A stretch of 45,889 nt of DNA from Phycisphaerales bacterium (lineage in GTDB: Bacteria; Planctomycetota; Phycisphaerae; Sedimentisphaerales; Anaerobacaceae), in NCBI GenBank assembly GCA_030602885.1, contig JAUVYV010000029.1:1-45889 (forward strand), written 5' to 3'. The translations under genes and the position numbers were made by a program. Numbering within the stretch: the stretch's first letter is position 1; every line of letters starts with the position of its first letter. This document shows positions 24,709-33,269 of this stretch, in pieces. The notes below the pieces were generated by a model that searched no databases, was not told the DNA's origin, and worked only from the letters and a program-made list of their open reading frames with translations.

Positions 24709-25215
24709 ATGCACGACGAAAACAATATTCTCTTCCGCGAGGTCCAGAGATTTCCCACCTGGCTTCGCCTGCTCGTCGCCGTCTCGATGGCCTTGGCCAT
24801 CGCACTTGCCGGTTTTCTCCTGGACTCGATGTTTACTTTGGACAAGTCTCCTCCTCTCTCCTCCATCGTCCTGACTGTCCTCATCGGAATGCTTCTGCCC
24901 GTGGCAATTATTCTCCTTTTCCTGCTCGTCCGACTCGAAACGTTTGTCCGCCCCGACGGCCTATACGTCCGCCTCTTCCCGCTCCACATCAAGTTCAAAA
25001 AATTCACCGGCGACGAAATCGCCGAGCACTACCCCTGCACCTACAGACCAATGCTTGACTACGGCGGCTGGGGTATCCGCTGCGGCCTCAAGGGCAAAAA
25101 AGCCTACAACTTGAAAGGGAACCGGGGTCTGCAGCTCGTCTTCAAATCCGGAAAAAAACTTCTCATCGGCTCGCAAAAACCCAACGAACTCGCCAATGCC
25201 ATAAGTCGCATATGA
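24709..25215 (+). CDS. Membrane protein with two TM helices and a soluble C-terminal domain
   Basis: A 168-aa protein with two transmembrane helices (about 18-40 and 48-72) and a cytoplasmic or periplasmic domain of beta strands (VRPDGLYVRLFPLHIKFKKF, then GLQLVFKSGKKLLIGSQKP), a PH-like pattern shared by several uncharacterised families of two-TM proteins. AAAGGA precedes the ATG. It ends the short plus-strand run begun by the phosphohexomutase. No enzymatic motif is seen. Confidence 0.65.
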   Translation: MHDENNILFREVQRFPTWLRLLVAVSMALAIALAGFLLDSMFTLDKSPPLSSIVLTVLIGMLLPVAIILLFLLVRLETFVRPDGLYVRLFPLHIKFKKFTGDEIAEHYPCTYRPMLDYGGWGIRCGLKGKKAYNLKGNRGLQLVFKSGKKLLIGSQKPNELANAISRI

Positions 25216-25319
25216 GCGGGTCACCCTTGCTTTTTGCCTCTGCTTCAGTTACCATCCGAACAGGCTTAACTTTTTGTACGTAAAGTCCTTAAATCATAAA
25301 TAGAAAATCGGCAATCGTG

Positions 25320-26036
25320 ATGCGTCTCCAGTTCGTAATATGCAAGGTAATCCAGCGTGAGGCCTACCTCTGCGCCTCCCGCTCGCCCAACACCATCGAT
25401 ATCGTTACAATGCCCCAGGGCCTCCATAACACCCCCGAAAAGCTCCGCTCAGAAGTCCAAAGATCTCTCGACACAACCGCCGACGTCCAGGGCCGACCCT
25501 ACGACGCATTCCTGCTCGGCTACGGCCTGTGCTCAAACGGCATCGTCGGTCTGTCTGCCGACATCCCCATCGTCGTCCCACGCGGCCACGACTGCATCAC
25601 CCTCTTGCTCGGCTCCAAAGAAAAATACAAACAGTACTTCGACTCCCACCGCGGTACTTACTGGTTTAGCCCCGGCTGGATCGATACCGACTCCCAGCCC
25701 GGCAAAGAACGCCACGAACGCACGCTCAAAGAGTACATCGAAAAGTTCGGGCACGACAATGCAAAATTCCTTATGGAAGCCGAACAGAGCTGGCTCAAAG
25801 AATACAACTGGGCCACTTACATCGACTGGGGTTTTGCAAACGCCGAAAAGGAAAAGCAATTCACAAAAGACGCCGCGGCCTTTCTCAACTGGAACTACGA
25901 CGAAATAGAAGGTGACCCGTCGCTGTTGCAGCGGCTCCTCGACGGCCAATGGAACGAATCCGATTTCCTCGTCGTAAAACCGGGCCAAAAAATCGCCCAA
26001 AACCTCACTACCGACCAAATAATAAAAGCCGACTGA
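25320..26036 (+). CDS. DUF1638 protein
   Basis: A 238-aa soluble protein with the DUF1638 pattern: FVICKVIQREAYLCASRSPN at the N-terminus, then YDAFLLGYGLCSNGIVGL, VVPRGHDCITLLLG, and a WDG-like C-terminal half with many aromatics. The conserved Cys and His (CSNG, RGHDC) suggest metal or cofactor binding. DUF1638 genes often sit near corrinoid-dependent methyltransferases in anaerobes, and an MttB-family gene lies 4 kb downstream here, but the two are not in one operon. ATG 25320 is taken over GTG 25317; no clear Shine-Dalgarno. The next gene starts 5 nt after the stop. Confidence 0.72.
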   Translation: MRLQFVICKVIQREAYLCASRSPNTIDIVTMPQGLHNTPEKLRSEVQRSLDTTADVQGRPYDAFLLGYGLCSNGIVGLSADIPIVVPRGHDCITLLLGSKEKYKQYFDSHRGTYWFSPGWIDTDSQPGKERHERTLKEYIEKFGHDNAKFLMEAEQSWLKEYNWATYIDWGFANAEKEKQFTKDAAAFLNWNYDEIEGDPSLLQRLLDGQWNESDFLVVKPGQKIAQNLTTDQIIKAD

Positions 26037-26041
26037 ATCCC

Positions 26042-26683
26042 ATGGACAGAAAAACCCAACAGCGCTTCGATCGTCTCTACGAAAACACCCCGCTTGACGA
26101 AATCCCCTGGAACCACGAAGAGCCGCCGGAGCTCCTGGTCGAATTGCTCGACTCCGGCCGCGTCAAACCCTGCCGTACACTCGACCTCGGCTGCGGCGCA
26201 GGTAACTATGCCATCTACCTCGCCTCAAAAGGATTCGACGTCACCGCAATCGATATCTCGCGCGAGGCAATCAAAATTGCAAAACAAAACGCCAAAGCGA
26301 AAAACGTCAAATGCACTTTCCTCGTCGCCGACGTCACCGAAAACCTCCCCCACTTCGACAAACCATTCGACTTCATCTACGACTGGGGCCTCCTCCACCA
26401 CGTCCCTCCCGAAAAAAGAACAGCTTACACACAGAATGTCCACCGCATCCTCACTGCCAAAGGATTGTATCTGTCACTATGCTTCAACCCCAAAGACACC
26501 ACCTTCGAAGGCACCGGCAAAGTGAGACAAAGCAACCGCGGAACCACAATCTATCTCTCCAGCGAATCCGACCTCAAACAGCTCTGGACTCCCTTCTTCA
26601 ATATCCTCGACTTCCGCGTCTTCTACATCGAAGGGAAAACCATCGCCCACACCTTCAACTTCGCCCTCTGCAAAAAATACTGA
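26042..26683 (+). CDS. Class I SAM-dependent methyltransferase
   Basis: A 213-aa methyltransferase starting MDRKTQQRFDRLYENTP. Motif I is LDLGCGAGNYA (about 46-56), motif II acidic residue in VTAIDIS, motif III LVADVTENLP, and a post-motif segment FIYDWGLLHHVPPE. It transfers a methyl group from S-adenosylmethionine to an unknown acceptor, in the cytoplasm. The N-terminal MDRKTQQRFDRLYENTPLDEIPW is found in thiopurine- and tellurite-type enzymes (TehB-like), which suggests a small-molecule substrate. It begins 5 nt after the DUF1638 stop, so the two are co-transcribed. An intrinsic terminator follows within 10 nt. Confidence 0.82.
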   Translation: MDRKTQQRFDRLYENTPLDEIPWNHEEPPELLVELLDSGRVKPCRTLDLGCGAGNYAIYLASKGFDVTAIDISREAIKIAKQNAKAKNVKCTFLVADVTENLPHFDKPFDFIYDWGLLHHVPPEKRTAYTQNVHRILTAKGLYLSLCFNPKDTTFEGTGKVRQSNRGTTIYLSSESDLKQLWTPFFNILDFRVFYIEGKTIAHTFNFALCKKY

Positions 26684-26715
26684 TATTTAACCCCCCAATT
26701 TTATTGGGGGTTTTT
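26684..26715 (+). terminator. Intrinsic terminator after the DUF1638-methyltransferase pair
   Basis: TATTTAACCCC leads into the stem CCCCCAAT (26692-26699)/ATTGGGGG (26703-26710) with a 3-nt loop and a TTTTT tail (26711-26715). The leader TATTTAACCCC recurs before other hairpins at 35221 and 36241. Confidence 0.85.
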
Positions 26716-26743
26716 CTCTCGAACCTGTAGAATCATAGACGTG

Positions 26744-27304
26744 ATGGAATTGCTCACAATAATATTCATTGCTCTCGGTCTTGCAATGGACGCCTTCGCC
26801 GTCTCCATCGTCACCGGCACCGCATACAGACAGCTCCAGGTCCGTCACGCCCTGCGAATGGCCGCCTTCTTCGGCGCCTTCCAGGCCGTTATGCCCCTGT
26901 TCGGCTATCTCGCCGGTTACACCGTTAAGGGATACCTCGTCGCCGTCGACCACTGGATCGCCTTCGGTTTGCTCACTGCAATCGGAGTCAGGATGATTAT
27001 CGAATCATTCAAAATAGACCCCCATCGCAAAAACTACAACCCCGCAAATGTCACTGTCCTGCTGGCGCTGGCCATCGCCACCAGCATCGACGCACTCGTC
27101 GTCGGCATAACACTCTCGCTCATCACCGAACAGATTATCACCGCCGTAATCATCATAGGCCTGGTCACCTTCGTCCTCTCATTGTTCGGTGTCGCCATCG
27201 GCAAACGCTTCGGCCACTTCTTCGAATCAAAAATCGAAGCACTCGGCGGCATCGTCCTCATCGCACTCGGCCTTAAAATACTCCTCTCACACCTCCTCAC
27301 TTAA
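26744..27304 (+). CDS. mntP: Manganese efflux pump MntP
   Basis: A 186-aa integral membrane protein with six predicted helices in two homologous halves. Family motifs are ALGLAMDAFAVSI near the N-terminus and its echo LAIATSIDALVVGI in the second half, with paired acidic residues (MDAF and SIDAL) that bind Mn2+ in the E. coli protein. It exports Mn2+ to prevent overload. There is no recognisable Shine-Dalgarno; ATG 26744 is used over the adjacent GTG. No Mn riboswitch (yybP-ykoY) is seen in the 30-nt gap after the terminator, so regulation differs from E. coli mntP. Confidence 0.9.
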   Translation: MELLTIIFIALGLAMDAFAVSIVTGTAYRQLQVRHALRMAAFFGAFQAVMPLFGYLAGYTVKGYLVAVDHWIAFGLLTAIGVRMIIESFKIDPHRKNYNPANVTVLLALAIATSIDALVVGITLSLITEQIITAVIIIGLVTFVLSLFGVAIGKRFGHFFESKIEALGGIVLIALGLKILLSHLLT

Positions 27305-27332
27305 AACCCCGCACATTACGTCCGCGTCAACC

Positions 27333-27361
27333 TTGACTTTGCACGCCCTCAACGCTAACAT
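27333..27361 (+). promoter_or_regulatory. Promoter of the dehydrogenase-MttB operon
   Basis: TTGACT (27333-27338), a 17-bp spacer and TAACAT (27356-27361), about 60 bp before the first gene's ATG. Confidence 0.5.
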
Positions 27362-27423
27362 CACTGTAGTGTGTTTTTCTCATTACACCCGCGTTTGAAT
27401 GGCGAAAACCAAAAGGAGGTCGA

Positions 27424-28530
27424 ATGCCTGTGGCCACGAAAGGAAAAGTCAAAGTCGCAATTATCGGGTCGGGCTTTATTGCCGACATTCACGCCGACTC
27501 GTTTCGGCTTATGCCTGACGAGGCCGAGGTCGTCGCTGTCGCCTCGCCTGCGGAGTACGAGCCCGAGAAGCTGGCAAAAAAGTTCAACATCCCCCGCATC
27601 TTCACAGATTACAAGGAAATGCTCGCTGAAAAAGACATCGAGATGGTCACCATCGGCGCGCCGAACTTGCTCCACGCCCAAATGACCATCGACATCGCCA
27701 ACGCCGGAAAACACGTCGTCTGCGAAAAACCCTTCTGTATGACCCTCGAAGAAGCCGACGAAATGATCGACACCTGCAGCAAGAAAGGCGTCCTGCTTAT
27801 GTACGCCGAGGAGCTCTTCTTTACGCCCAAATACGTCAAAGCAAAACAAATGGCCGACGAAGGCGCCTTCGGAAAGGTCTATCTCGTAAAGCAGTGTGAA
27901 AAGCACTTCGGCCCGCACGCACCCTGGTTCTGGGACATCGCCAAATCAGGCGGCGGAGTCTTTATGGATATGGGTTGTCACGGCATCGCATTCTGCTACT
28001 GGTTCCTCGACAGGCCAAAAATCAAAAACGTCTATTGCCAGATGGCCACTCACGTCCACACCGACAAAACAAAAGGCGAGGATGACTCCATCTGCATCCT
28101 CGAATTCGAAAACGGCGCCGTCGGACTCATCGAAGATTCATGGGCACGCCGAGGCGGTATGGAAGACCGAATCGAAGTCTATGGCGAAGGCGGCGTTACC
28201 TACGCAGACCTTCACATGGGAAATGCACTTCCCACCTACAGCGAGTACGGCTTCGGATACGCCGTCGAAAAAGCACCCACCACAAAGGGCTGGACGTATC
28301 CTGTCTATGAGGAGTTGTGGAACTACGGCTTCCCGCAGGAAATGCACCACTTCGCCCGATGTGTCCGCGGAAAAGAAGAGCCGCAATCAACCGGTGAAGA
28401 TGGCCGTCTCGTTCAGCAGGTCCTCTACGCCGGATACCAATCCGCCGGCACCGGCAAAAAAATCGACCTGCCATTCACACCCAAAAACGTCAGACGCCCC
28501 ATCGACCTCTGGCTAAATCCGGGAAAGTAA
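27424..28530 (+). CDS. Gfo/Idh/MocA-family oxidoreductase (cytoplasmic)
   Basis: A 368-aa dehydrogenase without a signal peptide. The nucleotide-binding site VAIIGSGFIADIHADSF (residues 10-26), GAPNLLHAQ, and VVCEKPFCM with the family EKP lysine are present; MGCHG in the C-terminal domain is where members place the catalytic Asp/His. It probably oxidises a polyol, sugar or methylated substrate with NAD(P). A GGAGG Shine-Dalgarno sits 6 nt before the ATG. It is the first gene of a tight operon: the next ATG follows one base after its stop, and the MttB-family gene follows that. Confidence 0.88.
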   Translation: MPVATKGKVKVAIIGSGFIADIHADSFRLMPDEAEVVAVASPAEYEPEKLAKKFNIPRIFTDYKEMLAEKDIEMVTIGAPNLLHAQMTIDIANAGKHVVCEKPFCMTLEEADEMIDTCSKKGVLLMYAEELFFTPKYVKAKQMADEGAFGKVYLVKQCEKHFGPHAPWFWDIAKSGGGVFMDMGCHGIAFCYWFLDRPKIKNVYCQMATHVHTDKTKGEDDSICILEFENGAVGLIEDSWARRGGMEDRIEVYGEGGVTYADLHMGNALPTYSEYGFGYAVEKAPTTKGWTYPVYEELWNYGFPQEMHHFARCVRGKEEPQSTGEDGRLVQQVLYAGYQSAGTGKKIDLPFTPKNVRRPIDLWLNPGK

Positions 28531-28531
28531 T

Positions 28532-29953
28532 ATGAAGGAAAAAACAAGTGATACTCAAATCTCTCGCCGCCAGTTCGTAAAATCTGCCGCCGCTGCCGCC
28601 GCATTTACCATTGTCCCCCGCCACGTCCTTGGCGGTATAAACCGCACGCCGCCATCCGAAAAAATCAACGTCGGTATCATCGGCGTGGGCGGCCAGGGAA
28701 CCTGGGATACCCAGCAGCTCCTCGAATTTCCTGAGCTGCAGGTAATCGCCGTCGCCGACCCTGTCAAAAGATGTGACTACAGCAAATGGTGGTACGAGAC
28801 CGACCGCGGCACCGAACCCGCACGCGAAATCGTCGAGCAGCACTACGCCGAACAAAAGCAATCCGGTACCTATAAGGGCTGCACCGAATACGCCGACTTC
28901 CGCGACATGCTCGAAAAAGAAGACCTCGATGCCGTCCTCATAGCCGCAACGGATAACCTCCACGCACCCGCCTCAATGGCCGCTATGAAAAAGGGCCTGC
29001 ATGTTTACTGCGAAAAGCCCCTCACACACACTGTCCACGAAGCCCGCGAAATGGCCCGGCTCGCCGGAGAAAAGAAGCTCGCCACTCAGATGGGAAACTC
29101 AGGTCAGGCCTCCGAACGCACGCGACGCGTTGCCGAGTTCATCGCCGACGGCGCCATCGGCCCCGTTCGCGAAGTCCACGACTGGACGAACCGACCCGTC
29201 TGGCCCCAGGGCCTCGGCCGACCAAAAGACACACCACCTGTCCCGGACTGGCTTAATTGGGACCTGTGGCTCGGACCCGCTCCTCATCGCCCCTATCATC
29301 CTGCCTATCTGCCCGTCCAGTGGCGTGGCTGGTGGGATTTCGGTACCGGCGCACTCGGCGACATGGGCTGCCACACCTTCGACCCCATCTTCCGTGCACT
29401 CAACCTCGGACACCCAACCACCGTCGAGGCCTGCTTCACAGTGTCCGTTCTGCCCGACCGCAGCGAATATGTCACGACCGAGACCTTCCCCCATGCTTCC
29501 ATTGTTCGCTACGAATTCCCCGCAAGAGCCGATTTTCCCCCGGTGAAACTCACCTGGTACGACGGCGGTATGAGACCCCCGCGCCCGGATGAGCTTGAAG
29601 AAGGCCGAACCATGGGAAAAGGCGGCGTCATGTACGTAGGTGACAAAGGCAAAATGCTTCAGGGCAGAATCATCCCGGAATCTAAAATGCAGCAGTACAA
29701 ACTGCCGCCCAAGACCCTGCCCCGTTCGCCCGGACACTACAACGAATGGGTCAACGCCATCAAAGGAGGCCCGGCACCCGGCGCCAACTTCGAATTCGCA
29801 TCGCTCGTCACCGAGACCGTCCTGCTGGGCAACATCGCCCTGCGATTCCCCGACACAAAACTCAAATGGGATGCTCAAAAATTCGAATTCACCAATCTGC
29901 CCGAGGCCAATCAGTGTCTCCACAGACAATACCGCCCCGGCTGGTCCCTCTAA
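28532..29953 (+). CDS. Tat-exported Gfo/Idh/MocA-family oxidoreductase
   Basis: A 473-aa protein with a twin-arginine signal (SRRQFVKSAAAAAAF, residues 10-24). The Rossmann motif is VGIIGVGGQGTWD, then AATDNLHAPAS and VYCEKPLTH with the EKP lysine. The C-terminal region contains GDMGCHTFDP, typical of the large planctomycete subfamily (about 430-480 aa) that also includes the gene at 13107. It is second in the operon, so a cytoplasmic and an exported dehydrogenase are made together with a corrinoid methyltransferase. The 3' end is G/C-skewed like its neighbours. Substrate unknown. Confidence 0.88.
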   Translation: MKEKTSDTQISRRQFVKSAAAAAAFTIVPRHVLGGINRTPPSEKINVGIIGVGGQGTWDTQQLLEFPELQVIAVADPVKRCDYSKWWYETDRGTEPAREIVEQHYAEQKQSGTYKGCTEYADFRDMLEKEDLDAVLIAATDNLHAPASMAAMKKGLHVYCEKPLTHTVHEAREMARLAGEKKLATQMGNSGQASERTRRVAEFIADGAIGPVREVHDWTNRPVWPQGLGRPKDTPPVPDWLNWDLWLGPAPHRPYHPAYLPVQWRGWWDFGTGALGDMGCHTFDPIFRALNLGHPTTVEACFTVSVLPDRSEYVTTETFPHASIVRYEFPARADFPPVKLTWYDGGMRPPRPDELEEGRTMGKGGVMYVGDKGKMLQGRIIPESKMQQYKLPPKTLPRSPGHYNEWVNAIKGGPAPGANFEFASLVTETVLLGNIALRFPDTKLKWDAQKFEFTNLPEANQCLHRQYRPGWSL

Positions 29954-29970
29954 TCTCTCGGAAATCGCCA

Positions 29971-31407
29971 ATGGCAAAGATAAACATAACGCTCCTGTCC
30001 AACGACGAAATACAGTCAATTCACAACGCCTCTCTCGCCATACTCCGCGACACCGGCATTATGATTCACCACGACGAAGTGCTAAAGCTCCTCGGCCAGG
30101 CCGGCGCGAAAATCGACGAAACAAACAAAATCGCCCGCCTGGATGAGAAATTGGTTATGGATTGTGTTGCCAAAGCAGGCAAACAATATGTCCTGTATGG
30201 TCGTGACCCTAACAAAACCGCACGTTTCGGATATGGCGATTTTGTCCTTATGTCCAGCCCGGGTCAGTACCTCTGGCTCGACGCCAACAGCACCAAACGC
30301 CGCTCTGCCACAATCACTGACGCACAAAACGCAATCCGGCTCGGCGACGCCCTCGAAAATCTCACTATCGTCGGCTCAATGGCAAGCCCACAGGAAATCC
30401 CCGAATCCTTTCGCGAAGTATTCCTCACCGCCGAGCTCGTCAAGGGCACAACCAAGCCCACTCGAACCTGGATATACAACGGCCGAACCGCAAAGTACGT
30501 CCTCGAAATATATCGCACCATCGCCGGCGGCGAAAAGGCTCTCCGTGAAAAACCAATGATAGAGACTTTTATGGAGCCCATCAGCCCGCTCCAGCTTCCC
30601 AAAGACGGCCTCGACATCATCATCAAATTCGTAAAGGCAGGCCAGCCCGTCTCTATCGGCCCTATGGCAATGACCTCCGGCACGGCACCCGGCACACTCG
30701 CCGGCACCCTCGCACAGGAAAACGCCGAAATCCTCGCCGGCCTCGTCGTCACACAGCTCCTCGCCCCCGGAACACCCATAACCTACGGCGGCATCCCGCA
30801 CATCATGGACCCACGAACCGGAATCTGTTCTTTTGGTTCCCCTGAGCAGGGATTGATGGCTGTGGCAATGGTGCAAATAGCTCAGCTTTACGGCTTCCCC
30901 GCTTACGTCAACGTCAACCTCACCGACTCCAAGCTGCCCGACGCACAGGCCGGTACCGAAAAGGCAACGTCGCTGCTCCTCGGCGCACTCGCCGGCGCCG
31001 ACACCTTCGGCCATGCCGGTATCTGCGGAACAGACCATGCCGCCTCTCTCGAATGGCTCTGCCTTGACAACGAAATCGCCGCCTACGTCAAAAGAATCAC
31101 TCGCGGTTTCGATGTCACCCCGGACACACTTGCCACTGACGTCGTCAACACTGTCGGCCCGAAAGGCAACTTCCTCGCAGAACCACACACCGCCAAACAC
31201 TTCCGCAAAGAGCTCTGGCTGCCCAACTCAACCTGGACAAGGGACTCCTTCGACGCCTGGCAGAACAGCGGCAAAAAATCATTCGCTGACAGAATCGCAG
31301 AGCAGGTCCAAAGCACGCTAAAAACACATCAGCCCGAACCAATCGACGAACAGCTCGCAAAAGAAATCGACCGAATCGTCAACGCCGCAAAAAAAGAATT
31401 GGCGTAA
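29971..31407 (+). CDS. MttB-family corrinoid methyltransferase, non-pyrrolysine type
   Basis: A 478-aa member of the trimethylamine methyltransferase (MttB) superfamily. It starts MAKINITLLSNDEIQSIHNAS as in the family; landmarks are ILRDTGIMIHHDEV, the barrel strands EPISPLQLPKDGLD and GPMAMTSGTAPGTLAG, and FGHAGICGTDHAASLEW near the C-terminus. There is no internal TAG, so it lacks pyrrolysine, like MtgB, MtpB and MtcB. Those enzymes move a methyl group from a quaternary amine (glycine betaine, proline betaine, carnitine) to a corrinoid protein. No corrinoid protein or reactivase is in the window, so partners lie elsewhere. It lies 17 nt after the second dehydrogenase in the same operon. 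Confidence 0.85.
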   Translation: MAKINITLLSNDEIQSIHNASLAILRDTGIMIHHDEVLKLLGQAGAKIDETNKIARLDEKLVMDCVAKAGKQYVLYGRDPNKTARFGYGDFVLMSSPGQYLWLDANSTKRRSATITDAQNAIRLGDALENLTIVGSMASPQEIPESFREVFLTAELVKGTTKPTRTWIYNGRTAKYVLEIYRTIAGGEKALREKPMIETFMEPISPLQLPKDGLDIIIKFVKAGQPVSIGPMAMTSGTAPGTLAGTLAQENAEILAGLVVTQLLAPGTPITYGGIPHIMDPRTGICSFGSPEQGLMAVAMVQIAQLYGFPAYVNVNLTDSKLPDAQAGTEKATSLLLGALAGADTFGHAGICGTDHAASLEWLCLDNEIAAYVKRITRGFDVTPDTLATDVVNTVGPKGNFLAEPHTAKHFRKELWLPNSTWTRDSFDAWQNSGKKSFADRIAEQVQSTLKTHQPEPIDEQLAKEIDRIVNAAKKELA

Positions 31408-31434
31408 TATCAGCCTTTTCGAAAGGACCCTGTG

Positions 31435-31575
31435 ATGAAAAACACCCGTAATCTTTCGCGCCGTCACTTCCTCAGCACCGCCCCACTTGGACTCTCTAAC
31501 TCGAACAACGTTAGGTCACATTTAAAAAACTCGCCCGGCACTCTTTCACAATTCAAACAACGCACGTCATTCTGA
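31435..31575 (+). pseudogene. Truncated Tat-signal gene start
   Basis: A GAAAGGA ribosome site and ATG at 31435 open a frame beginning MKNTRNLSRRHFLSTAPLG, a clear twin-arginine signal, but the rest is not protein-like and stops at 31575 after 46 codons. The 3' end merges into a CATTCTGAGCG palindromic repeat. Most likely this is the 5' stub of a third exported protein of the operon whose body was deleted. Confidence 0.55.
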
Positions 31576-31590
31576 GCGCAGCGAAGAATC
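31568..31590. repeat. Short palindromic repeat with GAGCGCAGCGAAG core
   Basis: CATTCTGAGCGCAGCGAAG and the following AATC form a 23-bp unit with ATTCT/AGAAT arms. Units of this type (CATTCTGAGCG(C/A)AGCGAAGAATC) are widespread as dispersed repeats in environmental bacterial genomes; their origin is unclear. It lies exactly where the Tat-signal gene is cut off. Confidence 0.55.
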
Positions 31591-31657
31591 TGGCCCTCGA
31601 ACCATAATCACCGCTTCATTCTGCCGGAGAATCTGCTTGAACCCCTGAATATTGGCG

Positions 31658-31686
31658 CGCCATTTCTTCGCCATTTCTGCTATAAT
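31658..31686 (+). promoter_or_regulatory. Extended -10 promoter of rpoN with tandem decamers
   Basis: TGCTATAAT (31678-31686) is an extended -10 element; no good -35 is present. Directly upstream are two copies of CGCCATTTCT (31658-31667 and 31669-31678), 11 bp apart, which could bind an activator. Confidence 0.5.
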
Positions 31687-31758
31687 AGACCACATCGAAA
31701 CGTAGAATACAGTTCGTAGGGCATGCTTTTCACACCGCCTCTACTGTTGGACGCAAAT

Positions 31759-33228
31759 ATGAAGCTCGAAATGCGAGGACAGCTCCGGCTCGAGCAGAGA
31801 ATGAAGCTCGCGCCGCACATGATTCAGTCTATGGAGATTCTCCAGCTCCCTATCCTCGCACTCCAGGAACGAATCGAACAGGAGCTAAACACAAATCCCG
31901 TCCTCGAAATTGACGAAGCCGCAGACCCCGAAGATGCCGCCACCACCGAATCCACCGAAAAAACCGCCGCTGAGGCAGACTACGATGCCGGCCGGCCGGG
32001 AGAACGCGCAGAGGACTTCAAACGCGTCGAATCTCTCGACGACGAATTCAAAGACTACATCGACCGCTCAGGCCCCTTCCGGCCACGTGCAAGAACCGAT
32101 GAGCCGGATGCAAAGCTCGAAGCCATCAAGAATACCGCTGCTCCATCGCAGTCCCTGAATGACTACCTCCACGAGCAGTGGCGACTCGCCGAAGCTCCCG
32201 AACCGGTCAAAATCGCTGGCTCGCTCATCATCGACTACATCGACTCTCGCGGCTATCTCTCCGTCCGCATCGAGCAGCTCCACAACAAAGACAAAAACGG
32301 CTTCTCCATCGACGACCTCAACAAAGCTCTCTCTCTCGTCCAGACCCTCGACCCGCTCGGCGTCGGCGCATGCGACCTCAGAGAATGCCTCCTCATCCAG
32401 CTCGACCAGAGCGCCGCTCATTTGACTCTCGAAAGACAGCTCATCGCCGAACACTTCGACGAGTTGCTTGAAAACCGCCTCCCTGAAATCGCAAAAAAAA
32501 TGCAGTGCTCCATCGACGATATTAACCTCGCCATTCGTCACCTCAGCAAGCTCGACACCTCACCCGGCCTGCAGATAGGCCCCTCCGGAAACCACCACAT
32601 CACCGCTGATGTCATTGTCGAATACGACGACGAGAGCGATACCTACACCGTTCGACTCGCGGACTCTCCCCTTCCACGCCTCAGGATTAGCGACTACTAC
32701 ACCAAAATGGTCGGCACCAGCAAGACCTCCGAAAAAGCCAAAAAATTCCTCCAGAGCAACATCCGCTCCGCCCAGTGGATTCTCGACGCCATCGAGCAAA
32801 GAAAAAACACCCTCCTGAAAGTCACTAAGGCAATCGTCAAATACCAGAAAGACTTCTTCGACAAAGGCCTGCTCCATCTAAAGCCGCTCCCTATGGCAAA
32901 AGTCGCCGACCACGTCGGCATACATCTCGCCACCGTCTCGCGAGCCGTCGCCGCAAAATACGTCCGGTGCTCCTGGGGCCTTGTCCCGCTGCGAAAATTC
33001 TTCTCGGGCGGTATCGAAGACGCAAATGGAAACGAAAGAAGCTGGGAGGCAATCAGAGCTAAGCTTCAGCAGATTATCGATTCCGAAGACAAATCAAAAC
33101 CCCTTAGTGACGACCAGATTCGAAAAGATCTCGCCGAAGCCGGTATCGAAAATCTCGCTCGCCGAACCGTCGCTAAATACCGAAAGCTCCTCAACATCCC
33201 TGTCGCCCGCCTGAGAAAAAAATACTAA
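31759..33228 (+). CDS. rpoN: RNA polymerase sigma-54 factor
   Basis: About 489 aa. Region I is Gln/Leu-rich (LRLEQRMKLAPHMIQSMEIL then QLPILALQERIEQELNTNP), which contacts the enhancer-binding ATPase. Region II is an acidic linker with many Asp and Glu. Region III contains the core-binding part (QTLDPLGVGACDLRECL) and the helix-turn-helix (MAKVADHVGIHLATVSRAV), and the RpoN box reads ARRTVAKYRK near the C-terminus. It directs RNA polymerase to -24/-12 promoters and requires activator ATPases, none of which is in the window. ATG 31759 fits the family start; an in-frame ATG at 31723 is also possible. It is convergent with the pseudopilin gene. Confidence 0.93.
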   Translation: MKLEMRGQLRLEQRMKLAPHMIQSMEILQLPILALQERIEQELNTNPVLEIDEAADPEDAATTESTEKTAAEADYDAGRPGERAEDFKRVESLDDEFKDYIDRSGPFRPRARTDEPDAKLEAIKNTAAPSQSLNDYLHEQWRLAEAPEPVKIAGSLIIDYIDSRGYLSVRIEQLHNKDKNGFSIDDLNKALSLVQTLDPLGVGACDLRECLLIQLDQSAAHLTLERQLIAEHFDELLENRLPEIAKKMQCSIDDINLAIRHLSKLDTSPGLQIGPSGNHHITADVIVEYDDESDTYTVRLADSPLPRLRISDYYTKMVGTSKTSEKAKKFLQSNIRSAQWILDAIEQRKNTLLKVTKAIVKYQKDFFDKGLLHLKPLPMAKVADHVGIHLATVSRAVAAKYVRCSWGLVPLRKFFSGGIEDANGNERSWEAIRAKLQQIIDSEDKSKPLSDDQIRKDLAEAGIENLARRTVAKYRKLLNIPVARLRKKY

Positions 33229-33269
33229 CCGTCCGCCGTCTGCTGAAAGCTGTCCGCCACACGCTGTCT

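Noticed and set aside
25949-26041. Longer N-terminus for the methyltransferase
   Set aside because: The extension overlaps the DUF1638 gene and is not protein-like; the family start is at 26042.
29971-31407. Pyrrolysine-encoding mttB
   Set aside because: No in-frame TAG interrupts the gene, so it belongs to the non-pyrrolysine branch.
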